64,000 bases of DNA from positions 161,114,534 through 161,178,533 of the forward strand of contig OZ005659.1 in NCBI GenBank assembly GCA_963930645.1, written 5' to 3'. Each line of letters opens with the position of its first letter. Position 1 is the first letter of the stretch. This stretch comes from Salticus scenicus (lineage: Eukaryota > Arthropoda > Arachnida > Araneae > Salticidae). The notes below the pieces were generated by a model, which worked only from the letters and a program-made list of their open reading frames with translations, was not told the DNA's origin and ran no database searches. This document shows positions 1 through 10,414 of this stretch, piece after piece. Made by a program: the position numbers and the translations under genes.

Positions 1-166
1 GAAATAGTTGTAAGTGCAATAGCGTAAAATTAAACTATGGAAAAATATATTCATACACCCTATTATAATTTTCACTTTTGTTTATTTAAGGATTTGTCTT
101 ACTTTAATTTATTTATACAACTGTTAATTATTTAATGTTCAGAAAGTCGAGTGAAGTCACTCCAGA
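1..166 (+). mobile_element. Family C repeat, 3' end (Helentron-like)
   Basis: The end of this fragment (AGAAAGT, then CGAGTGAAGTCACTC, then CAGA) matches the 3' end of the complete family C copy at 5631-6434, including the preceding run ending in TTAATTATTTAATGTTC. The copy is cut by the window edge. The GAGTG/CACTC hairpin just inside the end is decayed by one base (GAGTG-A-AGTCACTC). Confidence 0.6.
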
Positions 167-208
167 TTTTTTTATGCATTATCTAAAAAATCTAAAATTT
201 ATCTAAAA

Positions 209-242
<34 letters not shown>

Positions 243-307
243 ATAGAAGTGAATTTCACATTAATTTAATTAAAAGTATACTTAAAATTTATACAAATTT
301 GATATTG

Positions 308-548
308 GACCACCAGCAGCAGAGCGAATCTGCGCTTAAAGTTGGTAGACGTGAGGTGCCGAGTTCAATCCCAGGTCGCGCTCGTCGACCCAGCCGTTCG
401 GAGTTTTCCATGGTTTTCTCCGAAACTTTCAGAAATACGCGCTAGGACCCCTTAGAAAAACCCACACGGGGGGCACTCCCCTTCAGGCCTACGACCCTAA
501 TCTAGTGCAGTCAATCGCCCTTATTCCCCACAACCTAACCCAAATTAG
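308..548 (+). mobile_element. tRNA-derived SINE, copy 1
   Basis: About 240 bp with a tRNA-like head. A B-box-like GAGTTCAATCC lies at 361-371, followed by CCAGGTCGCGCTCGTCGACC and a conserved body (CTAGGACCCCTTAGAAA, GGGGGCACTCCCC). The same arrangement occurs on the minus strand at 62013-62232. This copy has a degenerate A box. A Pol III-derived retroposon is the simplest reading. The 3' end is not sharply defined. Confidence 0.75.
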
Positions 549-845
549 ATTTAGTTTTAGAGATAAAATGAATTTGAAATTCTCAAATTCATTAAATTTT
601 CAGTTATAATAAAAAATTAACTTTAAAATTGAAGAATGTATACTATTTCAGCAATACATGAAATATATATACAAATGAAATTAGATAATGGTTTTATCTG
701 CATAATAATATTATTTTATTCACAAAATTTCATTCTATTCCCAGGTCTAAAGAACATTTTCAACAATCTAGATACAACACTAAAAGATAAAAAGCATTAA
801 TATTTTAGAATTGGTGAAAGAAAAATCTAATTTATGAAAATACAC

Positions 846-987
846 AAATTGTTAGCAATTCTCAGAAAATGAGGACAAAAAAGTTTAAAATGAGGACAAA
901 TGTGGTCCTCATTAGAAATTTTCAAAACTGAGAAGGATGTCTAAAAATGAGGACAATCCTCAAAAATGAGGACTACTGGTCACCCTG
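846..987. mobile_element. hAT-like terminus with GAGGACA subterminal repeats
   Basis: Several copies of AATGAGGACA and its complement crowd into 868-975, and the segment ends GGTCACCCTG. A CAGGGTGACC end with repeated subterminal motifs is typical of hAT transposons. The opposite end was not found. It lies 19 bp from the Tc1-like element. Confidence 0.4.
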
Positions 988-1006
988 CATTAGATTCGAC
1001 AATGTA

Positions 1007-2609
1007 CAGTTGGCAAAAAAAGTGTTAGAACAATGAGAAATTTGTAGTTTGCAAGTAATATAATCAAGTAAATCGCGTAATCAGTTTAAGTTTAAAAATG
1101 AGAACATTTTCTTAGAAAATTATATTTAAATAAAAAATAAAATTTAAAAATAATTACAAGATTTTAAAAATAAAAATAACAAAATTTGCATCGCAAAAAA
1201 TGTATTAGAACAGAAGCGGAAACATGCAAATTACAGCGCTGGTGACTTTATTAAACTTTCAAGGTTACGTTCACCCGTATCAATGTCAAGGGCATTTGTC
1301 TCATTCACTGCTAATTTGTGGAAATTCAGTTTACGTGGACTTTTCTTGCCATGGTACCTAAAAGAAAAGAGATTTCACTTGCGAAGAGAGAACAAATCGT
1401 TCACCTGCACCATAGGGGCAAAACATTTCGAGAAATTTCCAATAAGTTGAATGTTTCACTTTGCGCAATTCACAACATTCTGAAAAAGAAAAAAGAAACT
1501 GGGGCTGTGGATAATAGGCCAAGATCAGGGAGACCAAGCAAGCTGACTGTCAGAGAAAGACGACAAGTGGTTAAAGATGCCGTTGGCCGCAAATATTGAA
1601 TCAATATCAGGAGAGGTTGTAACACCTCAAACAGTTAGAAATGTATTGCATAATGCTGGTATAAAAGGAAGACGGCCAAGAAAAAGACCCTTTATTTCAG
1701 AAATCAACAGAAAAAAACGCCTAGAGTTTGCCAAAAATTATAAAAATAAATCTTTAGACTTCTGAAAAAATGTAATTTTCTCCGAAGAGAGTAAATTTGA
1801 AATTTTCAAACCTAAACACGTGCTCACAGTTTGGAGAAGAAAGGGAACTGCTTTCCAGGTTCAAAATGTACAGAAAACTATAAAGCATGGAGGAGGGAAT
1901 GTCATGGTCTGGGGCTGTATGGCTTACAATGGAGTTGGAAATCTCCAGTTCATTGACGATAAAATGACAGCTTTGTCATATATTGATGTGTTACAAGATA
2001 ACTTGAAAGATAGCGCAAAGAAATTAGGGTTAGAGAAAACATTCATTTTTCAACAAGATCAAGACCCCAAATATACTGCCAACAAAACCAAAGAATGGCT
2101 ATTATATAATGCTCCCCGAAGATTGGTAATTCCCCCACAGTCCTCAGACCTGAATCCTATAGAACATTTGTGGCATTTATTGGATGAAAAAGTAAGGAAA
2201 TGCCCAATAACAAGTAAAACAAGTTTAAAGCAAGCTTTGCAAGATGCCTGGACCAACATGCCATCAAACATCACCAAAGATTTGGTGGAATCTATGCCAA
2301 GGCGTCTAAATGCAGTAATTTTAGCTAAAGGACTACATACCAAGTATTAGTATCATGTTTGAGTTTTTAGTTATTTTATTTTATGTATGATTCAACATTG
2401 AAGTCTGATGTTCTAATACTTTTTCTGCAATGCAAATTTTCTTTTCTTTAACTTTTTTAAATCCTATTACTTCTAAATATTTGTTTCTTACTCCATGTAG
2501 TAATTATGTAAAAGTGTTACATAATATAAATACTATGAGGCAAATGTTTCATTTTATTACCTTGAAAACTTTAAATTTCCTACTGTTCTAATACTTTTTT
2601 TGCCAACTG
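1007..2609 (+). mobile_element. Tc1-like transposon with IR/DR ends
   Basis: A complete 1.6-kb element flanked by TA at both ends (1005-1006 and 2610-2611). The outer 26-bp repeat starts CAGTTGGCAAAAAAAGTGTT at 1007 and reappears inverted at 2584-2609 with one mismatch. A second related repeat (TTTGCATCGCAAAAAATGT, then ATTAGAACA) lies about 180 bp inside the left end at 1185-1212 and inverted at 2409-2436. This two-repeats-per-end layout is the IR/DR structure known from Sleeping Beauty/Minos-type elements. The ends are well preserved, while the transposase inside is broken. Confidence 0.92.
1351..2350 (+). pseudogene. Tc1-family transposase (DD34E type), broken
   Basis: Encodes the cut-and-paste transposase of the surrounding element. 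The start is taken at 1351, where MVPKRKE opens a helix-turn-helix domain (REQIVHLHHRGKTFREIS, then SVSTI-like SLCAIHNIL) followed by the GRPSKLT hook. A frameshift near 1580-1600 moves the reading to a second frame (VTPQTVRNVLHNAGIKGRRP), and TGA at 1762-1764 stands where a Trp is usual in this family. The catalytic part continues at about 1765-2350. The first acidic residue is Glu (FSEESKF) where Tc1 proteins have Asp. QQD and LNPIE supply the other two with exactly 34 residues between them. It is inactive because of the frameshift, the stop and possibly the D-to-E change. Confidence 0.9.
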
Positions 2610-3404
2610 TATTTTCTATTTGTTTTACGAACCTGTGTAAAGTTTCGTGTGACTAAATTAATTTAAATTAAATCCATTTTTTATGCAATGTTTGATTAGT
2701 CAACTTAAAATTGCGGATTTTAAAAAAGTAACAACACGCGAAAGTGAGAGGGAAATGCTGAAATTTTTAGAATAAAACTAAAAGAAGACCGTAATTTTTT
2801 TTCGACATTTTGTTTTGTTACGGTTTTATGTACACTTAATTTCGTTAAACCAAAGTCTTAGTAACTAAGAAGGGAAAATAGAGTTACCATTATAAAAACT
2901 TTGACTGACGGAAAATCTCAAGTTACAAAAATTCGTCTAAGCAAAATTTCAGCGTATGAAAGGGCGGCAAATTGAAGCTTGCCTGAGGGCGGCAGAGCAC
3001 CTTGCGACGGCCCTGAGTGTTAATATTAAAAGGTCATTTCCTGATGATTAAGCACTATCCTCCACTATGCAGGCAGTGAAGAAGTTAAGGAAAAAATGTT
3101 CCAACTGTGAAGTGTGTCAAACTTTGGAATTATATCCAACCTCAAGAGAACATTCAAATTAAGGGAAATGACCAACCTTGTTCCTATGCCCATGCTGTCA
3201 GGTCAGTTAGGATAGCTATTGTTAAGAATTTTTCTTGTGACATGCTGTCTATCTATATGCCCCTCCAGTCCCCCTAGGTATATGCAACCCCCATTGTATA
3301 TTTCTTAAAGTGTAAGTGATTATATAAAATTATATTGAAATCTGTAGAAATTTTATATAAAAACTATATTTTTCTTTTTCTTCTGCCTCCACTTACCGGC
3401 TTGC
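2610..3404. other. Intergenic, mostly featureless
   Basis: No gene seen. An end-like stretch near 2975-3016 (GCGGCAGAGCACCTTGCGAC, then GGCCCTG) looks like one terminus of an unidentified DNA transposon, but no partner was found. A short inverted pair GGTCATTTCC / GGAAATGACC lies at about 3033 and 3164. Confidence 0.4.
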
Positions 3405-3550
3405 CTTTGGAAACCCGACTCTACTTGACTTTACGAACAATCAGTAATTAACAGCTGTTTAAATTCAAATGAATGAGGTTGTTAAACAAACAAAAGGAAA
3501 ATTCATAATAAATAGTGTGCTTGAGTATTTTTTCCCAAGTTGTATGTCAT
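3405..3550 (-). mobile_element. Family C repeat, diverged 3' fragment
   Basis: The segment from the CGACTCTACTTGACTTTACG area through TAATTAACAG, GTTGTTAAACAAACAAA and AGTATTTTTT follows the order of the reverse complement of family C, as in the minus-strand copy at 34544 onward. It is heavily diverged and only the terminal 150 bp remain. Confidence 0.45.
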
Positions 3551-4004
3551 TTAATGAATCGTCATGTATCCAAATTAGTTTGTGTGTGTCTGTAAAAGAC
3601 CTATAATTTTTAAGCTCACAATATCAAATATTCATCATTTTTAATGATTTAAAAAATTTAACATTACTAAATAAACTTTAAGCAGATACAGCCCATGGAC
3701 AGCAATGTATAAAAATTCTACTTCGTATACTGATTTTTAAAAAAAACTAAGTTTTACACTCATGTAAATGTGTACGTTTCTTGCGACAATAACACTATGC
3801 TGAAAAAAAAAAAAAATTCGAGCCCTGATACCATTTCTGCTGATTCTTATGTAACCAGAGGCTGTTCACACATTTTTTAGACAATTTTATTTTGCCGTAA
3901 AAAAAAAAAAAAAAAAAAAAAATCATCTGCATGCAAAATTTTATTTTCACAACAGTTATATTTTTGGAAGTTTTATTTATCTGATTTTTAGAATTTTTTT
4001 TCAC

Positions 4005-5106
4005 ATGCAAAATGGCACTTATAAAAAGGAAATGAATGGAAGTATACGTTCCCGCTCTTTAAGAAGAGGGTTATTCTTATTCAGTAATGCTGTAAGAGCT
4101 ATGGTTTTTCGATATCTAAAGAAAGCCACAATAGGAAATATTATAAAAAAGATAGGAAAAAATCGTCATAGTCTGGCATCTAAAGGGAAAATTCATCCCA
4201 ATACTTATCCAAGGAAAAAATGCAGTTCTTCTAATATTGCAAAGGTAAAATCTTTAATGCTGAAAGAAAACCCCTCAACTCAAAGATATGTTGCAAACAC
4301 ATTAAACTACTCAGTTTCAACTGTAAATAAAATTGTTAAATCTGATTTGAATCTTAAAAAGGCCAAAAAATATAATGTTCATAGTCTTTCTCAGTGTCAT
4401 ATCTATGAATGTAGAAAACGCTGCAGAACTCTTTATGAAAAACATTTATCAGGAGAAAAATTGAAATATGTCGTAACAATAGATGAAGCTTGGGTCTATT
4501 TAAGTGATTGCAACAAAAAAATTCAATTTATTATCATAAAAGAGGAGAAAAAAAATTGCTATATAATTGTACATGATTCAAAAAATCAAAAGAAAGTTTT
4601 TCAAAAATATTTACGATTGTTGCTGGTTTTTCATGTAAAGGCAAGATAAAAGTAAAAAAAAAAGTTAGACACAAATGTCAAAATCTATATACTATCAAGA
4701 ACATATTTTAACTCCAACATTTAAACATGAAATTGCAGTTCTTTATCCCCACTGCCATCAATCCGTTGAACTTTCACCAAGACAAAGCAAGCAGCCACGC
4801 ATAATAATCCATAATTGCTTTTCTAGAAAAAATGGAACAAGAAACGAGAATTAAAACAATACCCTTCATTGATATTCCTGCTAAATCTCCTGATGTATCA
4901 CCGACGGATTTTTGTGCTTTTGGATTCTTAAAATCTGTATTATCCAAACGCCGACCTACAATGCTTTGTGGACTTTAGAAAGTCATTCAAGAGGAGTGGA
5001 ACAAAACACCTCTTTCGATATTACAAAAAGCAATATTATCATGGAAATTGCGATGTAGAATGATAGTTAAGAACAAGGGCTATCAAACTGAAAATATAAA
5101 ACAATA
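4005..5106 (+). pseudogene. IS630/Tc1/mariner-superfamily transposase relic
   Basis: A 214-codon open frame (4005-4649) begins with a helix-turn-helix-like region (STQRYVANTLNYSVSTVNKI) and reaches the first catalytic motif VTIDEAWVYLSDCN. After a frameshift, a second stretch carries HQDKAS at about 4775-4792, in-frame stops at about 4799, then PAKSPDVSPTDFCAFGFL and a tail SILQKAILSWKLRCRMIVKN ending near 5106. The two later Asp residues have 36 residues between them as the sequence stands, so the family could be a DD36-37D type such as maT (inference; indels make this uncertain). It is clearly dead. No terminal repeats were identified with confidence. Confidence 0.75.
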
Positions 5107-5339
5107 AATACGAGGGTAATTTTTTTCAGTACACTCCATTAAAATCATTTAAAAATGTGCAAAAATCCTCTATGTACACACACACACATGCAGAGGTGAA
5201 GAAATGTTTGATTTACTTGTCAATGGCAAGTAATTTTTCAGGCATGGTGAGTGAATTTTAAGCCTGCCTGATTCATTGCTGATATTCAATGTAGTAAAAC
5301 AGCCAAAAAAATGAGTAAAACAGCAATGTGTAAAATATG

Positions 5340-5351
5340 TCTCCTCCTGGG

Positions 5352-5383
<32 letters not shown>

Positions 5384-5395
5384 ACCTCCCAACAA
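5340..5395. repeat. Poly(A) tract
   Basis: A run of about 30 A residues at 5351-5380. It is one of many long A/T runs in the window. It lies just outside the hAT-like element that starts at 5396. Confidence 0.8.
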
Positions 5396-6577
5396 CAGGG
5401 GTTGATCAAGGCAAAAATTGGGACCTTTTTGCTGCCCCTTCACAAAATTCACATCTCTAAAATGAACCACTTCACAAAACTCAAATCCATAAAATGGACA
5501 CCTTCACAAAATTCAAATCCATAAAATGGACACCTTCACAAAATTCAGATTCATAAAAACAGTCCTTTCATAAGATTTCTTTTTATATAAATGATAATTT
5601 TGCAAGAAAATTTCCACGTTTACAGTTATTACTTTCCGAACACTATAGTGAGGAAAGTATTGTAATCATGTCAAAAATCAGAATCTGAGATTTTAATGTT
5701 TCTATACGTTTCGAGGTCCCCCGAGTCCGTTTCCACTATTTTTACAATGATGTATGTATGTGTGTATGTCTGCGAGTGAACACGCTAGCATCTAAATGCT
5801 TTGTTCGAATAAGCTGAAAGTTGGTATGTATATTGTAAGTCACCATAGTACGAACCCTATAGATTTTGGTGAATCTAGCATTTATAGTTTTCTTACAGGG
5901 ACACCAGGAAAAATTCTTTATCATTATGGCCTATGGGGCTAAATTTTTAAAAGAGCGATAGCGTCTAAACGCTTTATTAATCTGAGCAAAAATTTTTTAG
6001 ACATGTTATAGGTCACAGTTGCACGAACTGTATAGATTTTGGTGAAACAGGGACACAAAGAAAAATTCTTTATCATTATGGCCTATAGGACCAAATTTTT
6101 AAAAGTGTGATAGCATCGAAACGCTTTATTCAATTGAGCTAAAAATTTATATGAATATTATAAATCACTGTTGCACTAACTATAAGCATTTTGGTGAATC
6201 TAGCATTTATAGGTTTTTACAGGGACACAACGAAAAATTCTTTATCATTATGATTTTATGGGCTCAAAGTTCAGTAGCGTTAAAAAAAACATCGTGTAAT
6301 ATACAGAGAAAAATACTCAAACACTCTATTATGGTTTTCTCTCTTTTGTTTGTTTAACAACTCCTCTTTCATTACTTTATCTACAAAACTGTTAATTACT
6401 CAATGTTCGGAAAGTCGAGTGGAGTCACTCCAGATAAAATGTTATTAACTTAATATTAAATATTAGATAGAGTAACTGCTAAAGTGAAAGGTTTTATGTG
6501 ATAATTCTTTTTATCGTAAAAAGAAATAGATTTTCACAAAAATGGGCCCCAAAAATAAAAACCTGGATCAACCTCTG
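5396..6577. mobile_element. Family F hAT-like element, split by a family C insertion
   Basis: The left end CAGGGGTTGATCAAGG and the right end CCTGGATCAACCTCTG are inverted repeats. AACAA flanks both sides (5391-5395 and 6578-6582), which may be a 5-bp target duplication. The interior (CCTTCACAAAATTC repeats on the left, TTTCACAAAAATGGGCCCCA on the right) matches the uninterrupted relative at 56288-56634. The family C element at 5631-6434 lies between the halves. Non-autonomous: no transposase is seen. Confidence 0.65.
5631..6434 (+). mobile_element. Family C repeat, complete copy (Helentron-like)
   Basis: Starts with a hairpin, ACTTTCCGAACACTATAGTG then AGGAAAGT. Ends with GGAAAGT, a second hairpin CGAGTGGAGTCACTC (GAGTG/CACTC) and CAGA. 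Between them lies a 150-170-bp internal unit repeated three times (GGGACAC then AAAAATTCTTTATCATTATG near 5897, 6049 and 6216). No terminal inverted repeats of the usual DNA-transposon type are visible. It is inserted in the family F element. Helitron/Helentron affinity is inferred from this end design. Confidence 0.6.
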
Positions 6578-7606
6578 AACAACCTGAACAGTTTTTGAAT
6601 AGGCAACTACTTTAGATTTTATTATCTTTTTAAGCTGTTATTATTCTATACTGAACATTGTATTTTAAGAAACCGTGGAACGGTTGGGAACTTAAAAGAA
6701 CAGAAATAAATGATCAATTCACCTTGCATTTGTGTAAATTTTACTGTAAAGATGACTATGTATCCTGTATTACTGGTTAAAAAAAAGTTATTGACTGGTA
6801 AAATTTCTAAAAATTCCACACCCCTGCACATATGATTGTATACATATATTATAAAAACCTTAAAAAAATTGTGCAAGATGAAACCAAGTATATCATGAAA
6901 AACTAGAAAGAATGTGAATAAAGATTTCTAAAAAAAACCCATTAAGAATCCTTTTAATGAAGGAATGCAACATATAATACTTTATCAAGGGCTCTGATTG
7001 GATGTTGCACGTAAAATAGGTGTTACTACTGTCATACTGTATGCAATTTGCTAAAAATTTACGGTATGCAGATCCCGATGACACCTAAAAGGATGTAAAT
7101 AATGCTAACTCATGATTAAAAAAAGAAAAGTAAATTAGAGATAACACCAAAAAGGACCTATAAATAATTGCAAATTCTAGATTAAAAAAATGAAAAGTAA
7201 AATTAAACATATTTTTAAAAACTTTAATCACTAAAGTAATCTAACAATTTAAAAACAAAAAAATTCATAAGGAAAATAATAAAACTAAAATTATTACTCA
7301 CATAACAATTGCAACCGTTAAATTTTTCCTCAAACTTTCTGTGCAGCCATGAGGCTAAATACAGTTAATCTTGCAGTCAGACATAGAATCTTAATTAAAT
7401 TCTATACTTTAAAGTTGAAAATAAAATTTAACTAATTTAACAACTAAACCATTAAAATTTAATTTAATTTTTAATTTAAAATTTCAGTCAAACAAAATTA
7501 TTAGTTTCGTAAATTAAATTAGTTTGAATTCGCAATTACATTTGAATAAGAGTTTGTATTTTAAGACTGAATTGGATTCAAAAATGAACTGAGATATATA
7601 TACACA

Positions 7607-7644
<38 letters not shown>

Positions 7645-8061
7645 GTGGTGTTGTGTTTAAAAAGTAACATTTTATTTTTCAAAAATGTCAGAGTTTTCCT
7701 TATTCATTTCTAAAAAATGTTTTAGCCAAAAATCCCATTCCTTTGTGCAGAGATTTCACCGCAAAAATACATAAAATCAATTGCTCAAGTTTCGTCAACC
7801 ACAGCCTGATGTTGATTACTTCAGAGATTAGTGCCACTGCCTGTCCACAGAGGACGTTGGCAGGAGCCACAGAGTGAGGGTTTTGTATAGTCAGAAATTT
7901 CAAGGATAGTGAACCAGCTGTTTGCTGGAGGTGGCTAGCTGGTACATAATTTTAACTCTTATGAAGAAATATGTAAAAAATATAGTAAAATAAATAACAT
8001 ATATTTTATTTTATTTATTTTTTTATTATTTTTTACAAAAGATAAAAAAAAAGGCCAGTTT
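6578..8061. other. Intergenic, no gene seen
   Basis: AT-rich sequence with a poly(T) run at about 7611-7639. Short open frames here show no recognisable motifs. A slightly GC-richer patch at 7780-7900 gives no coding signal I can support. Confidence 0.5.
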
Positions 8062-8390
8062 TCAGGCATGAAGCCTTGCGCGACCACATCTTTCGCACAC
8101 CCCTATAGACACTTCAGCATTTCTTGAAGTAGAATGATTACAAGAATAACGTGTTTCTACAGCTTTATAATACAGCTTTTCTTTTGAATGCTTAGGAAGA
8201 TTAGAATACCAAATTTTGGTAATATCTTTACATTCACTCACATTAACAAATTTCAAAGTTGGACATTCCAATAGTAATCCTTGAATGCCTGGTTGTGTAA
8301 CTCTAGTATCTCTTACACACAGTGATTTCAAACAAGGGAAAAAATTACTATTTACATAATTTCTAGAAATATCTCCTACATTACAGTCAC
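8062..8390 (-). CDS. F-box/LRR protein, C-terminal exon (partial)
   Basis: The open frame reads FFPCLKSLCVRDTRVTQPGI, then LLLECPTLKFVNV, then CKDITKIWYSNLP. It aligns closely with the C-terminal leucine-rich repeats of the minus-strand protein at 57114-58146 (RLKSLCVRNTGITAGGIEKL, CNDITKIWYDNLP). A plausible 3' splice site, TTTTTACAG followed by GTGACTG, sits immediately upstream (8391-8400), so this looks like a terminal exon. The tail differs from the relative and ends CERCGRARLHA. AATAAA-like sequence follows the stop. LRRs in F-box proteins bind substrates for SCF ubiquitin ligases (family knowledge). Upstream exons are not adjacent; the nearest matching N-terminal exon on this strand is at 20666-21237. 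It could be a live exon or a relic. Confidence 0.6.
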
Positions 8391-8769
8391 CTGTAAAAAG
8401 AATTTGGTGCCAGGACCCTCGTCAAATTTTTTAAAGTCACTTGTGTTGCGCAATAGCAAACAGCGGGGTGTAATTTTTTATTATATACATATATACATAC
8501 ATATGAAAACAGTCAAGATAGTTGTAAATAAGTAACAAAAATAACTTACGAGAAAATTAATTAATGTCATACGAAAAATTAAACTTAAAATAAATGAATT
8601 AAACTATCAAAAATGCCCCATATGACATATGTAAAATACATTATAATATAAATATATTTTTTGATGAATAAAAAGTCTAATTTGATCCTGTTCTCAAATA
8701 AAATCCCCAGTGAAGATATAATAATGATAAATAAATAATTTTTTATTAATATCTGAATAAAAAGTTGTC

Positions 8770-8874
8770 CCATAATAATCAATGGGGAAAAGTCTCCCAT
8801 TGGTTCATCCCGACACGCGGAGGCGGGGCCTCGCGAAAGTCTAGAGCGGCTTTCCGTTTACCGATTCAGTCGAG
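8770..8874 (+). promoter_or_regulatory. Proximal promoter of the RING gene
   Basis: An abrupt change from AT-rich to GC-rich sequence just before the start codon. It contains an inverted CCAAT box (CCCATTGGTT, 8796-8805) and a GC box (GGCGGGGCC, 8822-8830), with no TATA box. CpG-rich sequence continues into the coding region. Compare the multi-CCAAT block at 13025-13150. Confidence 0.55.
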
Positions 8875-9873
8875 ATGGAGTGCTCGATCTGTTACGAATC
8901 TCTCTCTTCCTGGAACGGATTCACCCTTCGCTGCGGACACATGTTCGACACGACGTGTGTCCGGCGCCTGCTACACCATGCGCCGAGCTACTCGAGAGCC
9001 CAATGCCCCCTCTGCCGGTTCGCATTCTATTACCAGGGACTGGAGGGGCAGTTGGACATCCCAGAACAGATTCAGTTATCGTCGGACACCTCCCGCTCCA
9101 GCAGTCCTGACTTGCCGAGCGTGGAGGAACTGCTGCTCTCGAGATCGCATCCCAGCAGCAGCGAAGGGTCTGCCGCTCCCACCGCTTCCCCTGCTGTTTC
9201 CACCGCCTCCTCTGCCGGGCCCCAGTTCATTTCTCTGCGGGAACTTCGGACTACTCGCTTTGAACCAGCCTTTTGGGAGTATTTGAGAGCCGCGGCCGCC
9301 ACCTCATCTGCCGCCCTCTCATCCGCTGCCACTGCCTCATCAGCCTCCCTCTCATCAGCCTCTGCCACCCTCTCATCAGCCTCTGCAACCACCACATCGT
9401 CTACCACCCTCTCATCAGCCTCTGCAACCACCACATCGTCTGCCACCCTCTCATCAGCCTCTGCCATCACCTCCCTCTCATCAGCCTCTGCCGACGTCGT
9501 CGCCAGCTCCTCGGTCCCCGCAGCCATTTCACCCGGTCCTTCCTCTGCGGCCACCTCACCGGTCCCCGCAGCGACTTCACCCGGCCCCTCCAGGAGAAGA
9601 AGAGGAAGAAGAACAGTAAGTTCCCTTAAATTTCCACTAGTCAAAAAATTATCCTTAAAAATTAAAAAAAAATTACGAAAATCTTTTAGAAAATTTAACC
9701 AATCGGCTAAAAATATTAAGGAACTAAAAAATTTAAACTACTCAATAGATTTTAATTTTAAATTAAATAGATTATATACACAGTATTTACAATTGAAAAA
9801 AGAACACACACTCTTTATGAGAGAAATTATGAAAGTGCTCCCCTCTTCTTCTTCTTCTCCTCATGTTGTATAA
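8875..9873 (+). CDS. RING-finger protein with basic C-terminal tail
   Basis: 332 codons, probably a single exon, ATG at 8875. An N-terminal RING finger occupies residues 3-47: C3-x2-C6, C20-x-H22, D25-x2-C28 and C44-x2-C47. The fifth zinc ligand is Asp, where its paralogue at 19672-20607 has His. Next are an acidic Ser-rich stretch, a conserved ISLREL then FEPAFWEYL motif (about 121-142), a low-complexity Ser/Ala/Thr repeat (about 143-215) and Pro-rich SPGPS repeats. A very basic tail follows (KKLSLKIKKKLRKSFRKF onward, ending near MREIMKVLP). The first 740 bp are GC-rich and the tail AT-rich, but the tail is conserved at protein level in the paralogue through synonymous differences, so it is coding. 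RING proteins usually act as E3 ubiquitin ligases (family knowledge). The substrate is unknown. Confidence 0.85.
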   Translation: MECSICYESLSSWNGFTLRCGHMFDTTCVRRLLHHAPSYSRAQCPLCRFAFYYQGLEGQLDIPEQIQLSSDTSRSSSPDLPSVEELLLSRSHPSSSEGSAAPTASPAVSTASSAGPQFISLRELRTTRFEPAFWEYLRAAAATSSAALSSAATASSASLSSASATLSSASATTTSSTTLSSASATTTSSATLSSASAITSLSSASADVVASSSVPAAISPGPSSAATSPVPAATSPGPSRRRRGRRTVSSLKFPLVKKLSLKIKKKLRKSFRKFNQSAKNIKELKNLNYSIDFNFKLNRLYTQYLQLKKEHTLFMREIMKVLPSSSSSPHVV

Positions 9874-9933
9874 ATTGTATAAAAAAAATGTAAATAATTG
9901 TTGTATATAAAAAAATGTAAATAATTATATGTA

Positions 9934-9939
9934 AATAAA
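9934..9939 (+). terminator. Polyadenylation signal of the RING gene
   Basis: AATAAA lies 61 bp after the stop codon of the RING gene, followed by T-rich sequence. Position and motif fit a poly(A) signal. Cleavage is not shown. Confidence 0.5.
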
Positions 9940-9979
9940 AATATTTTATTGTTATTACAGTTTTTTTTTTTTTTTTAAA

Positions 9980-10049
9980 GTAAAAAAATGGGACTGGACA
10001 AGGTATTGTGGGTTAACCCACAATACCTTGTCCAGTCCCATTTTTTTAC
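9980..10049. repeat. Perfect 70-bp palindrome centred on TTAA
   Basis: Two 35-bp arms (9980-10014 and 10015-10049) are exact reverse complements with no spacer. The centre reads GTGGG-TTAA-CCCAC, and the arms contain GACTGGACAAGGTATTG. GGG-TTAA-CCC is what two piggyBac-type ends sharing one TTAA site would give (inference). A fold-back or an RNA hairpin is the alternative. It lies about 110 bp after the RING stop codon. Confidence 0.9.
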
Positions 10050-10277
10050 ATTCAATTACTTACCAATATTGGATATTCAAAAAAAAACATATATTAAATT
10101 TTTGTCCCTTAAAGTTTATCGGGACACTCCTTTGCTAGATTTGAAATATAAAATTGGATCAGTATATAATCAAGAGATGATTAAATTAAGACAACTAATA
10201 TATAAATGTTACTGAATCTTAGGGTGCTCTGTGTTACACTTTTTTTTATTTTATATATGTCACTTAGTATCGAATAG

Positions 10278-10278
10278 C

Positions 10279-10338
<60 letters not shown>

Positions 10339-10345
10339 AATAAAT
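10278..10345. repeat. (TA)n / (ATA)n microsatellite
   Basis: An alternating TA run followed by AATAAT units. Simple-sequence DNA. Confidence 0.85.
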
Positions 10346-10414
10346 ATATATATAATTTATATATAATATAAATAATTTCAAAACTTTTGTGAGCAAAATG
10401 AAATGGTAATATTT

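Noticed and set aside
9616..9621. GTAAGT as a 5' splice site in the RING gene, also present in the paralogue
   Set aside because: The downstream codons are conserved between paralogues with mostly synonymous changes, so the sequence is better read as coding Val-Ser. RNA data could still overturn this.
9072..9644. 190-codon minus-strand open frame opposite the RING gene
   Set aside because: It is the mirror of the GCC/TCA-rich Ser/Ala repeat; the plus-strand frame has the RING domain and a conserved tail.
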